From the NCBI GenBank assembly GCA_963555705.1, contig OY743169.1, positions 4,960,014-5,024,013 of the forward strand: 64,000 nt of DNA, read 5' to 3'. Under the pieces are notes generated by a model, which searched no databases, had not been told where the DNA came from, and was given only the letters and a program-made list of their open reading frames with translations. The DNA comes from Ligustrum vulgare (Eukaryota > Streptophyta > Magnoliopsida > Lamiales > Oleaceae). Made by a program: the position numbers and the translations under genes. Position 1 is the stretch's first letter; each line of letters starts with the position of its first letter. Of the stretch, positions 24,395 through 35,126 are shown in pieces.

Positions 24395-24670
24395 TTATCC
24401 TTCTTGGGGGGTCTGCTCTGAAATGATCGGCGGTAAATGGGATTTTATTTTCTTGAATTTCTTCTGTGTGCGCAAAGAGCTTTTATCTTTTGTTTCTTTC
24501 TCGTGAATGGCATTTTCTACGGAATTTTGAGCATCTCGGTGGGATATTTTTTTCGTAGTCGGTTTTGGATCAGGCGTCTGAATAGGCTGTTTTGGTAAGT
24601 TTTGGGCCGCATCGGCCCATCGGAACATATTATGCAGCATTAATTTCGGGCTATTTTGTTTGGTCAACAC
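24395..24670 (-). CDS. small open reading frame upstream of FBL15, uncertain
   Basis: A 91-codon minus-strand frame reads MLTKQNSPKLMLHNMFRWAD and continues as a Lys/Gln/Pro-rich stretch (KKISHRDAQNSVENA). Amino-acid use is protein-like, and the frame precedes FBL15 in the same direction. No family is recognised. It could be the last exon of a host gene fragment or a chance frame. Confidence 0.2.
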   Translation of the reverse strand: MLTKQNSPKLMLHNMFRWADAAQNLPKQPIQTPDPKPTTKKISHRDAQNSVENAIHEKETKDKSSLRTQKKFKKIKSHLPPIISEQTPQEG

Positions 24671-24814
24671 AAATAAGCACGACAGCTATGGGGAGATTAC
24701 ATGGAAACCTATATTTGAACTGCATCATTCAAAAATCAAATTTAGAATATGTTAGTACAAAAATTAGGTGTTAATTCAATTTTTAATATTAATAATAACA
24801 ATAAAAAAAATTAA

Positions 24815-26207
24815 ATAAGGAAAATTTACCTCTCCCGTCATCCCCAACATCACCCACTTCCACTTAATCTATTTCATACTAGTCACTACAACTCTAATTC
24901 AAATTCACTAAATTTCACCTCTCCCTCACTTTCCGACAAAAGCGACGTCACACACAACCTGATCGAGGATGCAATAGGGGATAAGTGAAGATTGCATCGA
25001 TTGCGATGCGATGCAAAGGTCATCAATACGCAGCGATGATGTGGCCATCGTTGTAATAGGATACGGTCATAGTCGTTGCACAGCAGTTACTAGTTGAAGC
25101 TCAGTAAGTTTGGTATGGTGAGAGAGGAGATGAAGGCGGTGTTTGTGTGGTGTAGTGTAGACCGTGTAGCGTTATGACTGGTGTGTTGTGGTGGTAGAGA
25201 AAATCGGGGTTCTGGTGGTGCGTTGTAGGTGGTGGTGGTGTGTGCATTGGCATAGGTATAGTGATATGTTGTAGAAATGTGTGTGGTGGTGTGCTCGTTG
25301 ATGTGTGGTGGCTTAATTGTACTGATTTTGCAGATTTTGTGTATTTGTGTCAGATGTGGTACGTTTGAAATGGTGGTGGTGGAGGTGGAGTGACTGTGAA
25401 GTTCTGCAGGTTGTAGCTTATTAGAGATGGTGGTTCATTGTAGGCGTTGGAGGTGATGGTGGTCACAACGGGTCGAAGGTGGTGGTGGCATTTTGGGTGG
25501 TGCCTGCGGTAGTGGGTAAGGGAGATGGTGTTCTCCAATGGTGGCGGTGGGTTGTGGTGGTGGTGCGGTAGGGATGGGGTGAGGTGAGGTGGTGTAGGAT
25601 AGGTTGAAATCGTGATCAATTAGTTTGTAATTGTGATTCATAATTTTAACTTAAGACCAATTATTTTGAAAATTGTGACGTAAAGTAAGTTGTGATATAA
25701 AATTTGTAAATTGTGATCGATAAATAAGTCACGATCTTTGAGATTTGTGACTGCAAAAATAAGTTGTGACATATAAAATTCGTAGTTTGTGATCGAAAAA
25801 TAAGTTATGGCCTATAAATTCGTGATTTGCAACCGATAAATAAGTTGCAACTTACAAAATTTGTAATTCATGATCGAGAAATAAATTTCAACCGAAAAAA
25901 TTTGTAATTTGTGATCAAAATTAAGTTGTGGCCTATAAAATTTATGATTTGTGACAAAAAAAAAAATAAGTCGTGACCTATAAAATTCGTAATTTGTGAT
26001 TTGTGACAAATAAATAAATCGTGACTAATTAATTTGATAATTTGTAATTGTGACCTAAATTGTATAATATTGTGATCTTAACTATTTAATTAAAAAATAT
26101 ATTTAATTACCTATTTTTATCATTAAAACTTGATTTTTGAAATAAAACATTAAGTTTCTTAAATTGAAATTTTCATCCTTCAAACACCTTGGATATGTAT
26201 TTTTCCC
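24815..26207. mobile_element. MULE-like remnant (right terminal repeat recognisable)
   Basis: The right end, read on the minus strand from 26207, starts GGGAAAAATACATATCCAAG and continues AAAATTTCAA and TTTCAAAAATCAAG. This matches base for base for long stretches the left terminal repeat of the MULE at 33557-35126. The left end (GGAAAATTTACC near 24815) is poor and no 9-bp duplication was found. The inside has a GC-rich GGTGGTGG-type block (24880-25600) and a tandem array (25630-26060), the same layout as the other MULEs here. Confidence 0.5.
25630..26065. repeat. about 41-bp tandem array (TTGTGACCTATAAAATTCGT unit)
   Basis: Roughly ten degenerate units with the core AAGTTGTGACCTATAAAATT then CGTAATTTGTGATCGA repeat head to tail. 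The reverse complement of the core (AGGTCACAAATT) recurs in the MULE at 33640-33920. Confidence 0.75.
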
Positions 26208-26319
26208 GACAACTATCCCCTCGCTTAGGTATAATTTCAATGTTGATTTTTAATTATTTCAATGAACATCATTAAATGTAAGTAAATACAAAATATACTC
26301 TCGACAAGAAGCTTGTAAC

Positions 26320-26646
26320 CAGTGTTCTAAAAAGTGTGAAGTGTGATGAAGCGGGGAACCCAAGTGTCAAGCTTTTCAAGCTTAAGCGGGAGTATGCGTT
26401 AAAAAATATTTTTCAATTCTTATATACAAAATTTAAATTTTACACATACTTTAACCCCTAAAAAAAAAAATCATAAGCGCACTTTGGCTCGCTTCGGGTC
26501 AAGCTTCTCGCGCTTCGCCAAGCTTACTCGCGCATAATGCTTGCTTTTTTCACGCTTTTTAGATAAAAAAATTTCAGACGCTTTTTCAACGTTTTTCGTT
26601 GTTTTGACGCGATTAAGGCGCGCTTCGCGAGCGTTTTAGAATACTG
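26320..26646. mobile_element. GC-rich hAT-type MITE, copy 1
   Basis: A 327-bp element begins CAGTGTTCTAAAAAGTGTG and ends GCGAGCGTTTTAGAATACTG (inverted repeat). It is flanked by a perfect 8-bp duplication, CTTGTAAC, at 26312-26319 and 26647-26654. The interior is rich in GCGC and AAGCTT-type words and can fold back on itself. A second copy in opposite orientation is at 63315-63577. The 8-bp target fits the hAT superfamily. Confidence 0.75.
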
Positions 26647-27072
26647 CTTGTAACTATAATTGCATATGATGACATCAATAGTACTTTTTTGTAATTAAGA
26701 GGTCATTAACAAGCTATTTGTAATCTTGTCAATCCATAGGTAAAAGGGTTTTTTATGCACATCAGCACATGACAAGTGCTACAAGACTGGATGCTTATAG
26801 GAGGGGAATTGTGCGTAAGAGAAGGGAGAATCTTCGTGGACTGGCTTCCACCTATTCACATTTTAGACGGTTGTGTTATCATTTACCACTATAACCCTAT
26901 GATATTGATGCTTGGTGCACTACTCCTTTGAATGCGTTTTGTATTTATTGCTAGAAAGAGTTCTTCTACAACGAAAGCGGTAAAACTTAGAACTAGAAGA
27001 ATTTCGAAAATTTAAACGAACCAATTCCTGCTTGACACGTTCTTATGTCTGCGCTAGTATTCTTCAAACTTA

Positions 27073-27193
27073 GCCTCTGTTCGGTGGCCCCTTTGGGAGA
27101 ATTAAAATTATTTTGTTGATTTATTTGTTTTTTTTAGGTAAAATGTGTGTTTTTCTTGTCTTTTCCATTTAATTTGGGGAGCCAAAGAGAGCC
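27073..27193. mobile_element. Tourist-like MITE, short copy
   Basis: A 121-bp element with ends GCCTCTGTTCGGTGGC and GCCAAAGAGAGCC is flanked by TTA on both sides (27070-27072, 27194-27196). Confidence 0.6.
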
Positions 27194-27705
27194 TTAGCTA
27201 TTAGGAGCGACCTTGCATAATATCAACTTATAAACGGTAAACCAAAAATAGGCTAAGTATTGATTTGCTTCCCAAAGAAGTATAAGCTCAAATTGCAATT
27301 TCATTCAAATCGCGTTAATATAAGCTTTATAAGTTTACTTTTCAGCTTTGCAAATATTATTATGTAGTTCTCAATAGTTGAGTTAAAAAAATTTCCCCCC
27401 AATAATAATAATAGGAAGGAAAAAAAAAAAGAAGTAATTTGCTCAAATTTGAATAATAATTAAATTAATTAAACATGATAGTACTTTATTTGAAACACCG
27501 GAAAAAGTAGTCAGAGCACTACATTTTTTGCTTTAATTAATGGCTGGATCTGCTCCTTCATTAACCAACAACTCTGTTTAAGAATGATTATTAACAGGTT
27601 AACTTCGTTATAACTATAATTAATTATAACATCGTAATAGGAAACACATGGCCCCATCAAACCAATCAACGGCTGCCTCGGCTGATTTTTTGTTTGTATG
27701 CATTA

Positions 27706-28085
27706 AACTGTTTGGTAAAAGTTGATTTCCATAAAAATAAAAAAAAGGTGATATTTTCGAGATATAATACATGATTAAAAAGTAATTTTAGAAAATGTCT
27801 GTGATTATGAATTGGTTTAGAGAACAAGCTTATCAAACGGAGGCTAAGGAATTTAGTTTTTTTTTAGGTAAAACACATAATTGAAATGTGATTTCAAAAA
27901 ATGTGTATAATTAAGAAGTAGATTGAGGAAATGTGATTTTTATAAATTTGTTTATAAATAAATTTTTGTTTGGTAAATAATTTATCAAAAATAAAGAATA
28001 TGATATTTTCGATGTAAAATATGTAATTGAAAAGTGATTAGATAAAATATATGTCGTTTAAAAAATAATTTAACTAGTGGAGGCC
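27706..28085. mobile_element. Tourist-like MITE cluster, partly nested
   Basis: One copy spans 27706-27844 (AACTGTTTGGTAAAAG ... TTATCAAACGGAGGC, TTA before and TAA after). A second and third, broken copy follow to about 28085. They are recognisable by the interior words GATATTTTCGATGTAAAAT and GTGATTTTTATAAATTTG, with a new GTTTGGTAAATAATTT start near 27967. Confidence 0.5.
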
Positions 28086-28958
28086 AACCGGCTAAGCCCT
28101 GTTCAACGACTACAAGACATTGTTATTTTCGAAATATTATTATTTTCTAGGTAAAATTTATAGTTAAAAGTGATTTTAAAAAATATACGTGATTAAAAAG
28201 TGATATTAAAAATTGTAAAATTTTTAATGTCTAGCAAGAGAACGGTTGTATTGTAATGTGTTATAACTATATATTTATTTATAATCAAGTTGTCCAACAC
28301 ATGCTAGGTTTACCAAACACACCACAGTAAATAGATCGTCCGGTCTACCAAATTATTGACATTGTAAACAATTTCTGAGCTTAGGTGGCAGACAAATGAC
28401 TATTTTATTCAACATAATTAAGCACATGGATTTTAAATGTCTCGCGATCATTGTTAAGTGGGACCCAGTAAATGAACTCTTTTCTCCTCCGGCAAACGGT
28501 GATAAATCAAATAAATTGATTTATAAATAACTTTATAAATTATACAATTTCTCAATCCACATTTTAATAATACATATTTCTTTCTCAAATTTTTAATTAC
28601 TATTTTTTACTTCAAAAACATAAATAAATCAAACAGTATTACAAAAAAAATTTAATTCCAAATACGCTTCACGCTACGAATTTCAAGGTGAGCGGGAGGA
28701 TCAATTCTTCTGTCCCATTTATCACCCTGTTTAATTATTTTTTATTTTTCTATTATACTTTTTATGTAATTTTTATTTTTTCTATATAAATATTTTTTAA
28801 TAATTATTCTGGGCGATGTCCAGCTCGCCCAAACCCTCCCCCACTGACCCGTGGGCAAGTTTTTTTCGTCTCACTAGGGTCGGGTACTCGTCAAGTTCAA
28901 GAAGGGTCTAATTTTTTTGCTATGTCTATCTTCGGTTAAATTTTTTTATGATAAATTA
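28086..28958. other. AT-rich intergenic sequence, one further MITE trace
   Basis: 28130-28220 again carries the Tourist interior (TTTTCTAGGTAAAATTTATAG then TTAAAAGTGATTTTAAAA). The rest shows no coding sequence or clear repeat. Confidence 0.35.
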
Positions 28959-29100
28959 GCCTCTGTTTGGTAAACTTCTTATAAATAAAATTATACATTA
29001 TACATTTTCCAAATAACTTTTTAATTATACATATTTTCCTAAATTACTTTTTAACAACACATTTTGACTCGAAAATATCACACTCTTTGTTTTCAAATAT
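28959..29100. mobile_element. Tourist-like MITE abutting the gypsy remnant
   Basis: It starts GCCTCTGTTTGGTAAAC after TTA (28956-28958) and has the reverse-oriented interior (TTTTTAATTATACATATTTT ... GACTCGAAAATATCACA). The right end merges into the 3' part of the gypsy fragment. Confidence 0.45.
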
Positions 29101-30437
29101 ACTTTCTCAATAAGAGAATTTACACCTGAGGTAGAAACATCAACTCTCGATTTTTCTCTCACCTCTCCTTTTTCTAGAGTCATGACCCCAACTTTCATAC
29201 TCTTATTTTTCTTCACACTTTTGTCTTCATCAATTTTCTCGATCAAATGTTCTTTTTCTTTCATCTTTTCTCTTCCTGCCTCCAACTCCTTTTTGAACTT
29301 CATTTGGTCTTTATGCACTTCTTCCAAACTCAAAAGGTAGGAGTACAACCTTTTTCCTATTCAATTGGAAGCTATATCGGTTCTTTTTCCCATCATATTT
29401 CACATTTCGATCATATTGCCAAGGTCTTCCCAAAATTATGTGAGTAGTGTGCATGAAAACCACATCACATAGTACTTGATCACTATAAGTACCAATGTGG
29501 AAAGTAAGAAGAACTTGTTCACTTATTCTAACCTACTTGTAGTCACTCAACCTTTGCAATTGATAAGGATTAAGATGCTTTATTACTGGTAACTCCAACT
29601 TTTCCACCCTACTAGCATTCACCAAATTAGTGTCACTCTCTCCATCTATAATGAGACTACATGTCATATCCCCCACAAGGCACCTAGTGTAGAATGTATT
29701 TTCTTCATGCCCCTCCATCTCATTAGCATAGGCCAAAGTTGTTGATGGACTAGCAATTCTCTCCACCACTACTCCTTCACTTCCACTCCTCCCATGGATT
29801 GATGGAATCTTCATTTTCACACTGTCAATATTTTCCATTGTTTTTAAACTCGGCCCAGCCCGAGTCGACCCGGGCCAGAAACCAGGCCGGGTAACCCCAG
29901 AAACCAAGTCAGGTCAAACCCGGTCAACGACTCGGGTTGATCGGAGAAACCCGGTCGACCCGGACCCGGGTTTCGTATTTTTTTTAGTTTTTTTAATTTT
30001 TTGATTTATTTAATATTATTTAATGTTCGGGTCGACCCCGAGTCGACTCCGAGTCGATCCTCTGACCCTTGACCCAGTCTCTCGACCGGGTCGATGGCCG
30101 GTCCGGTTTTGAAAACATTGATATTTTCATCAATTCCATCTCTCCTACCATCCAACCATTCTCTTCTTTTCCTACCTTTGCTCTCATTTTATTCACCATC
30201 CTCATAATTAGCCAAAATATCCCCAAATTGATCCTTTAATCTTCTTTTATTTTTCCTTGGCTCCTCCCTACTTGTTTCTAACATTTCCAACATTTCCCCA
30301 ATCTCCTCTATTTGTCTAGTGAAAGTGGTTGAAAAAGTTTGAAACATCTCTCGCAAGTTTTGAGTTTGAGCATTGGAATTTTGCCCACTTTGAGTATTGA
30401 ATTTGGACATGTTATGCAAGTGTGGTAGTGTCCTCAC
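29100..30437 (-). pseudogene. decayed Ty3-gypsy gag-protease fragment, interrupted by a hAT MITE
   Basis: On the minus strand, 30437 onward gives a gag segment (MSKFNTQSGQNSNAQTQNLR ... QIEEIGEMLEMLE). After the inserted element at 30120-29836 comes a retropepsin-like domain: CSLIIDGESDTNLVNASRVE, then LELPVIKHLNPYQLQRLSDY, then after a stop or frameshift VLLTFHIGTYSDQVLCDVV, HIILGRPWQYDR and NRYSFQLNRKKVVLLPF. This is the usual gypsy order gag - protease - pre-RT linker; the catalytic DSG is changed to DGESDT. Reverse transcriptase and integrase are absent; the copy stops near 29100 at a MITE. Confidence 0.75.
29836..30120. mobile_element. GC-rich hAT-type MITE inside the gypsy fragment
   Basis: A 285-bp element with ends CATTGTTTTTAAACTCGGCC and CCGGTTTTGAAAACATTG is flanked by a perfect 8-bp duplication, ATATTTTC, at 29828-29835 and 30121-30128. 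The interior consists of GAGTCGACCCGGG-type words in both orientations around an AT-rich centre, so it folds back. Insertion into the gypsy coding sequence dates it as younger. Confidence 0.75.
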
Positions 30438-31263
30438 AAGTAATATTTTTACTCGCGTTTAACTCAATTTAGGCTTTTACCCGATAATGAGTTCACCACT
30501 CTCGCCTTTTTTCACTCAAAGTTTCATTTCTCAAGTTCTCCAAGGAAGGTAATCAACTAAATCGAGAAAATTAATTCTTGTAGTTAAAACCCATAAACAA
30601 GGAATAAGGAATTTAGGATAAGTAGGCACAATATAGCAAGCGGAATTTCTTCGCTTGCTATACTAAAAAAGGACAAGTGATGAATAAGTTAAAATATCAA
30701 GAACACAATTTCAACAATGAGAACGAGTAACCACAAGTAATTGACAAGGCATAAATGTAGAGCAAATAAATACAAATAGTATAATTTTCAATGTAGCAAT
30801 TTATCAAACATTTTGTACTTAATCTTCAAGTGGCCTTGAATGTATGTATTGTGGATAGATGAAAACCTTCAACAACTCAAATGTGACAAGGAATGAATGA
30901 TCAATAATACCCAATATAAGGAACAAGTGATATGTGGGATAAGATGTTAAGAACACAACCTCAACAATGGATTGAGCAAAAATCACAAGAGACTACCAAG
31001 GGAAGTGTTTAGTGTGGAGAATAGTACTTTACACTAGTACACATTGTGTGCAAACTTTGAATAGCATAGAATGGTTATGTATGGCTATTTTAATGACCCC
31101 CAGCAAACTCAAATATGACAATAACAATAGACCCAATATGTGGAAGTCAATAGATGATCAAGAACATGAAGTTTCCCCAAATTTTATTTTATTTTATTTT
31201 TTTGAACAACAAGAACAATAAAAAGAATGTAAAGATATGTTTACCAATTTTAGAGCCAAGTTT
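30438..31263 (-). other. leader/upstream part of the gypsy element
   Basis: This non-coding stretch lies between the gag start and the decayed primer-binding site. It contains an approximate direct repetition (GTGATGAATAAGTTAAAATATCAAG and GTGATATGTGGGATAAGATG, each followed by AACACAA and TCAACAATG). No other feature is seen. Confidence 0.4.
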
Positions 31264-31273
31264 TAATACCAAA

Positions 31274-32687
31274 TGGTGCGAGCCCCTTTGGTGCTCAGAC
31301 CAAAAATTCCCACAACAATTTAAAATCAACCCAAGAAAGCTAAAATGGTAGAGATGGCAAAAAAATCCGATCCGCCCCGTCGATTCGTCGACCCGATCCG
31401 ATCCGATCCGAAAAAATCCCGATCCGTGGATCGACGGATCGAAATTTATGTGATCCGCCCCGATCCGAAAATTCACAGAGCGGATTTGGATCAGGGCTGA
31501 TCCGATCCGCCCCGATCTGCGATCCGACATTTTTTTTAATATAATTTTTTTATCATGTATAAAAATCTAATATGTAAATTTTGTAACAAATTTTAATTTC
31601 TGGGAATAACCTGCAATCTTTGCATTTTAAAGAAAACACATTTTTCATGTTCTTCATTTGAAGAAAGAATTCCAATAAGTGATAGCAAAAAAACTCGATC
31701 CGTTGAATCGGCAAATCGGTCTCTATACGTCTCATTTCAATAAAATAAATAAAATTTAATAAAAAAATAAATTTTCTAAATTATTTTTAAAAGTTTTAAT
31801 TTAAAATATATTTTAAAAAAATTAAAAAAATAAAAAATAAATAAAAAAAAAACTTGGCGGATCGGTGGACCGATCCGCCCCGACCCGTCCCGACCCGACC
31901 CGAAATTTGACGGATCGCGGGGCGGATCTGGATCGGTCCAAAAAAATTCGGGGCGGGGCGGATCGGGGTCCGATCCGCCCTGTTGCCAACACTATAAAAT
32001 GGTAAAATAAGTGATGAAACACCTTAATCCAAATTTATCTGAACCAAAATTCAAAGGTTAAATAACTTAGCCCAATGGATGAAAATCAAACAAATTTCGA
32101 GGTGATAGAAATAAATAATAACATAAGAATAATATACTCAAAATGTAGTTGATTAACTTTCAAAGATTACAAGAAAAAGGAATTTGGATTTACCTCACAC
32201 AAGAGGAGTCTCACAAGACCAAGCATTGATATGAACATTCAAGTTAATGTTTCTAGGGTTTTTGGAAGTTTATTTATAGTACAAGGAATAAAGGAGATTA
32301 GAAAAATAAAGAAAGCCCGAAAATAGTTGAAAACTCGCAATGTCTTCTGAACTGCCACGCGATCAAGTGGGGGAAAATCCTCGCGATTCTGTGGAGATCA
32401 CAAAAATTCTCTGCCTCCAAAATGCGTGCGATTGCACACTTGTTTTGTCTCGCGATGCGACCAAAATTCTGCACACGTCATATTCAAAATTTTGGCCATA
32501 ACTTTTGATCTAAATATCCAATTGAGGTGATTCCAAATGAGTTGGAAACTAGAAATATTGAACCTCAAATTCGGATGTTATTTCTGTCAAAAATTCAGTT
32601 AAATCTCAAGCACGACTCATTCTCGTCTGGAATTGATGTCTTTCATTTGAGCTTGATTCCATACTTTGTAAATGAGCCTCACCGACA
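31274..32687 (-). repeat. gypsy 5' LTR with hAT insertion
   Basis: The boundaries TGGTGCGAGCC and CACCGACA give TG..CA ends (minus-strand start TGTCGGTGAGG). Just inside, at 31271-31264, is TGGTATTA, a decayed initiator-Met primer site followed by AAACTTGGCTC. A minus-strand TATA-like TACTATAAATAAAC lies at about 32262-32275. Without the hAT element and its duplication the LTR is about 760 bp. The partner LTR is missing, so the boundary is by motif only. Confidence 0.5.
31349..31994. mobile_element. hAT-type element with GATCCGCCCC-rich ends
   Basis: A 646-bp element begins TAGAGATGGCAAAAAAATCC and ends TTGCCAACACTA; the first 12 bases are inverted-repeat partners (TAGAGATGGCAA / TAGTGTTGGCAA). 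It is flanked by perfect TAAAATGG at 31341-31348 and 31995-32002. Both arms consist of many copies of GATCCGCCCCG/CGGATCGGGGC around an AT-rich centre. The TAGRGATGGCA start is typical of a plant hAT group. No transposase. Confidence 0.8.
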
Positions 32688-32693
32688 TGTGCA

Positions 32694-32957
32694 TTGAGGT
32701 TTGACTTTCTCGAATCTCATCAGTTACTTTTTAAGCTCCAACAAATGCAATATCCTTTGATTGTCTCAAAAGAGTCATGCCAATCTATTTCGCATGTCAG
32801 ACTTTATCTAAAAATACCAGTTTTTAGTCATGGACAATTGTATATTACTGTCTCTAGAGTTACTAATCATGTTGGATTAAAGATATTAATTTGTGACACG
32901 GATGGAGAGCCAACCAATTCAACCAGAAATGTAGTATTCAAAGATGTTTTCTAAAAT
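32694..32957 (+). pseudogene. Helitron PIF1-like helicase C-terminal fragment
   Basis: The last ~50 codons read LYLKIPVFSHGQLYITVSRV, then TNHVGLKILICDTDGEP and VVFKDVF before TAA. This matches the C terminus of plant Helitron-type PIF1-like DNA helicases (pattern LPKPVFSHGQLYVAVSRVTS...GLKILI). The upstream KSQGQS motif is mutated (KESCQS) and the rest of the protein, including Walker motifs and the Rep domain, is absent. The gypsy LTR ends immediately upstream, so its insertion may have displaced the remainder. Confidence 0.75.
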
Positions 32958-33084
32958 TTGGATTAACTATTTTGTTTCTAAAAGTTTCATGAATAGATTC
33001 TAATTTATTGCTATTTTATTTGGGAGGATTATATTGAGAAAACTTTCATATATTTTTATTGAAATCACTTTCACAAAATTCAGA

Positions 33085-33120
33085 CGTCATGCATCACACG
33101 GGTTAAATATTATTATTAAT
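33085..33120 (+). mobile_element. possible decayed Helitron 3' end
   Basis: CATGCATCACACGGGTTAAAT followed by ATTATTATTAAT resembles the plant Helitron 3' signature (ATCGCACGGGT...CTAG) found intact at 45150-45179. It lies about 130 bases past the helicase stop codon, where a Helitron end would be. The terminal CTAG is lost. Confidence 0.4.
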
Positions 33121-33556
33121 AAAAAGAAGCACATTAATATTAATCTTATTAAATATTAAGCCCGTGTTTGGGACCGATTAAAATTCAGATTTTAATCTCT
33201 ACCAACCACGGCTAAATATTAAATGTGAACAATTTAGTTTCAAAGAAAATGGACCGACCCATTATCAAAGGGTCAAACTATGAATTGAAAATTAACAATG
33301 TATTTGATAACATGTTTTATAAATAAATAAACAACACGTTTTTTCAAATCATTTTTTAATCATACATATTTTTTAAACAACTTTTAAGTCACATGTGTTT
33401 ACCTTGAAAATATTAAATTATTTATTTATTAGCAAATCTTTTTTACTAAATAAATGCTTAACACTGTTAATCACTGTTTGGTAAAAGTTTTTTCTTTATA
33501 TATAAACAATGTGATTTTTTGAGGTAAAATATTTTGTTGAAAAGTAATTTGAGAAA

Positions 33557-35126
33557 GGGAAAAATACATAAATAAGGTGATTATAAATGTAAATTTCAAA
33601 ATTGAGGTGAAAGTTGTATAATTTAAAAAATCAGGTTTTATTAATAATATATATTGAAGTCACAATATGTATAATATCAAGTCACAAACACAAATATTTT
33701 AGGTCACAAATTGATTTTAAAACACATAATTTTTAAATCACAATTAACTTCAAGGTCACAAATTATTAAATCAGTAGGTCACAAAGTATTAAATCAATCC
33801 ATTCTAACTTATTTTTAGGTCACAACTAATCAAATTATTAAGTTACAAAATTAGATATATCAATTATTATGTCACACATTTTTTCAAGTCACATTTGTCA
33901 AATTATTAAGTCACAATTATACAGCCAATATCGTCGTCGACATCTCACCATCACCGCCCCCACCACGACGTGAATATCAACGCTTCCAATTCCGGCCGAC
34001 TGCACCACCACCGCCCAACTCACAACATCTCATACAATCAAAACCAGCAACCGCCAGCGTCTCACAACCACCACTTAGATCTAGCAACGTGCAGCCCTTC
34101 ACAACACCTACCAATTCAAAAAAAAAAAAAAAAAAAAGAGGAAATAATCAAGAACCAAAACACAGCAGCGCGCCACCAATCACTGCCGTCACACAACCAC
34201 CACCGTCTCCACGTCACCATCTCACTGGTAGTCACACAACCACGTCTCAACGCCACCGCCTCAACGCCGAACCACCAAAACGATGCAATAGCGCACTTCC
34301 AATCACCGACAATAACCGCCGGTCACCACCCGTGACACAACCACCACTGTCTCCACGTTATCATCCCACCACCAATCACTAAACCACCACCATCTCGCCG
34401 CCGCCACCACACGCTGTCGTCACACAACCACCACCGTCTCCATGTCACCATCTCACTGGCAGTCACACAACCACGTCTCAATGCTACCGCCTCAACGCGA
34501 ACCACCAAAACGATGCAATAGCGCGCTGCCAATCGCCGACAGTAACCGCCGATCACCACCAATCACACAACCACCACTGTCTCCACGTTATCATCCCACC
34601 ACCAGTCACTAAACCACTACCATCTCAACGCCGCCGCCGCCACCACAAAGGGGAAAAAAATTGTCGTCGTGGTTACTCTTAAGTCAACGGTTGCGACGTG
34701 CCAACGAGGTTCTTGGCAGTGTGGGACTCCGACGGAGATGGGTGTCGTCGCGGTGGGTGAGGAGATTGGTGTGATGAGAGAAGGAGAATGGGATGATGTA
34801 GGCAGAGGCGCCGCAGCCTAGAGTTCCATCGCCGGATGAGTTTACCACCGCCTCTGGAGGACTTCGTCACCGCCGTGCCAAAGGATTGGTTTCAACTGTG
34901 GAGAGAGCAGACATAGTGTGGGTAGCGTGAATGTGAGGAGAGAGAGTATCTTTTGAACTTTTAAATTAGAAATTAGGGTTTAGTAATATTATTATATAAT
35001 TTAATAATTAGCATGTTTATTATTTAGATTAAAATTTATAATGAACACCTGATTTTTGAATATATACAAGTTTGATCTTATTTTTGAAATTGATCCCTAA
35101 AAAACAGGCCTAGATGTAATTTCCAC
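33557..35126. mobile_element. MULE-type element with 9-bp duplication and ~88-bp terminal repeats
   Basis: A perfect 9-bp duplication, TTTGAGAAA (33548-33556, 35127-35135), flanks a 1570-bp element. The terminal inverted repeats begin GGGAAAAATACATAAATAAG on the left and GTGGAAATTACATCTAGG on the reversed right. They stay alignable for about 88 bases, including AATTTCAAAA, AAGTTGTATA and AAAAATCAGGT. The interior has a GTCACAA-type repeat (33650-33920) and a GC-rich CACCACC-type block (33920-34930) with no recognised protein. No transposase: a non-autonomous, Pack-MULE-like element. Confidence 0.8.
33650..33920. repeat. degenerate AGGTCACAAATTATTAAATC repeat
   Basis: About nine loose units with the core GTCACAAA(N)4-10TTAAAT lie inside the MULE. 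It is the reverse-complement equivalent of the TTGTGACCTATAAA array at 25630-26065. Confidence 0.6.

Noticed and set aside
25350..25641. Pro/His-rich frames on the minus strand
   Set aside because: Translation of GGTGGTGG-type low-complexity DNA in two frames; not a protein signal.
33970..34870. Several open frames on both strands in the GC-rich core of the MULE
   Set aside because: All are low-complexity (CACCACC-type) with no recognisable family; a captured exon is possible but cannot be shown.
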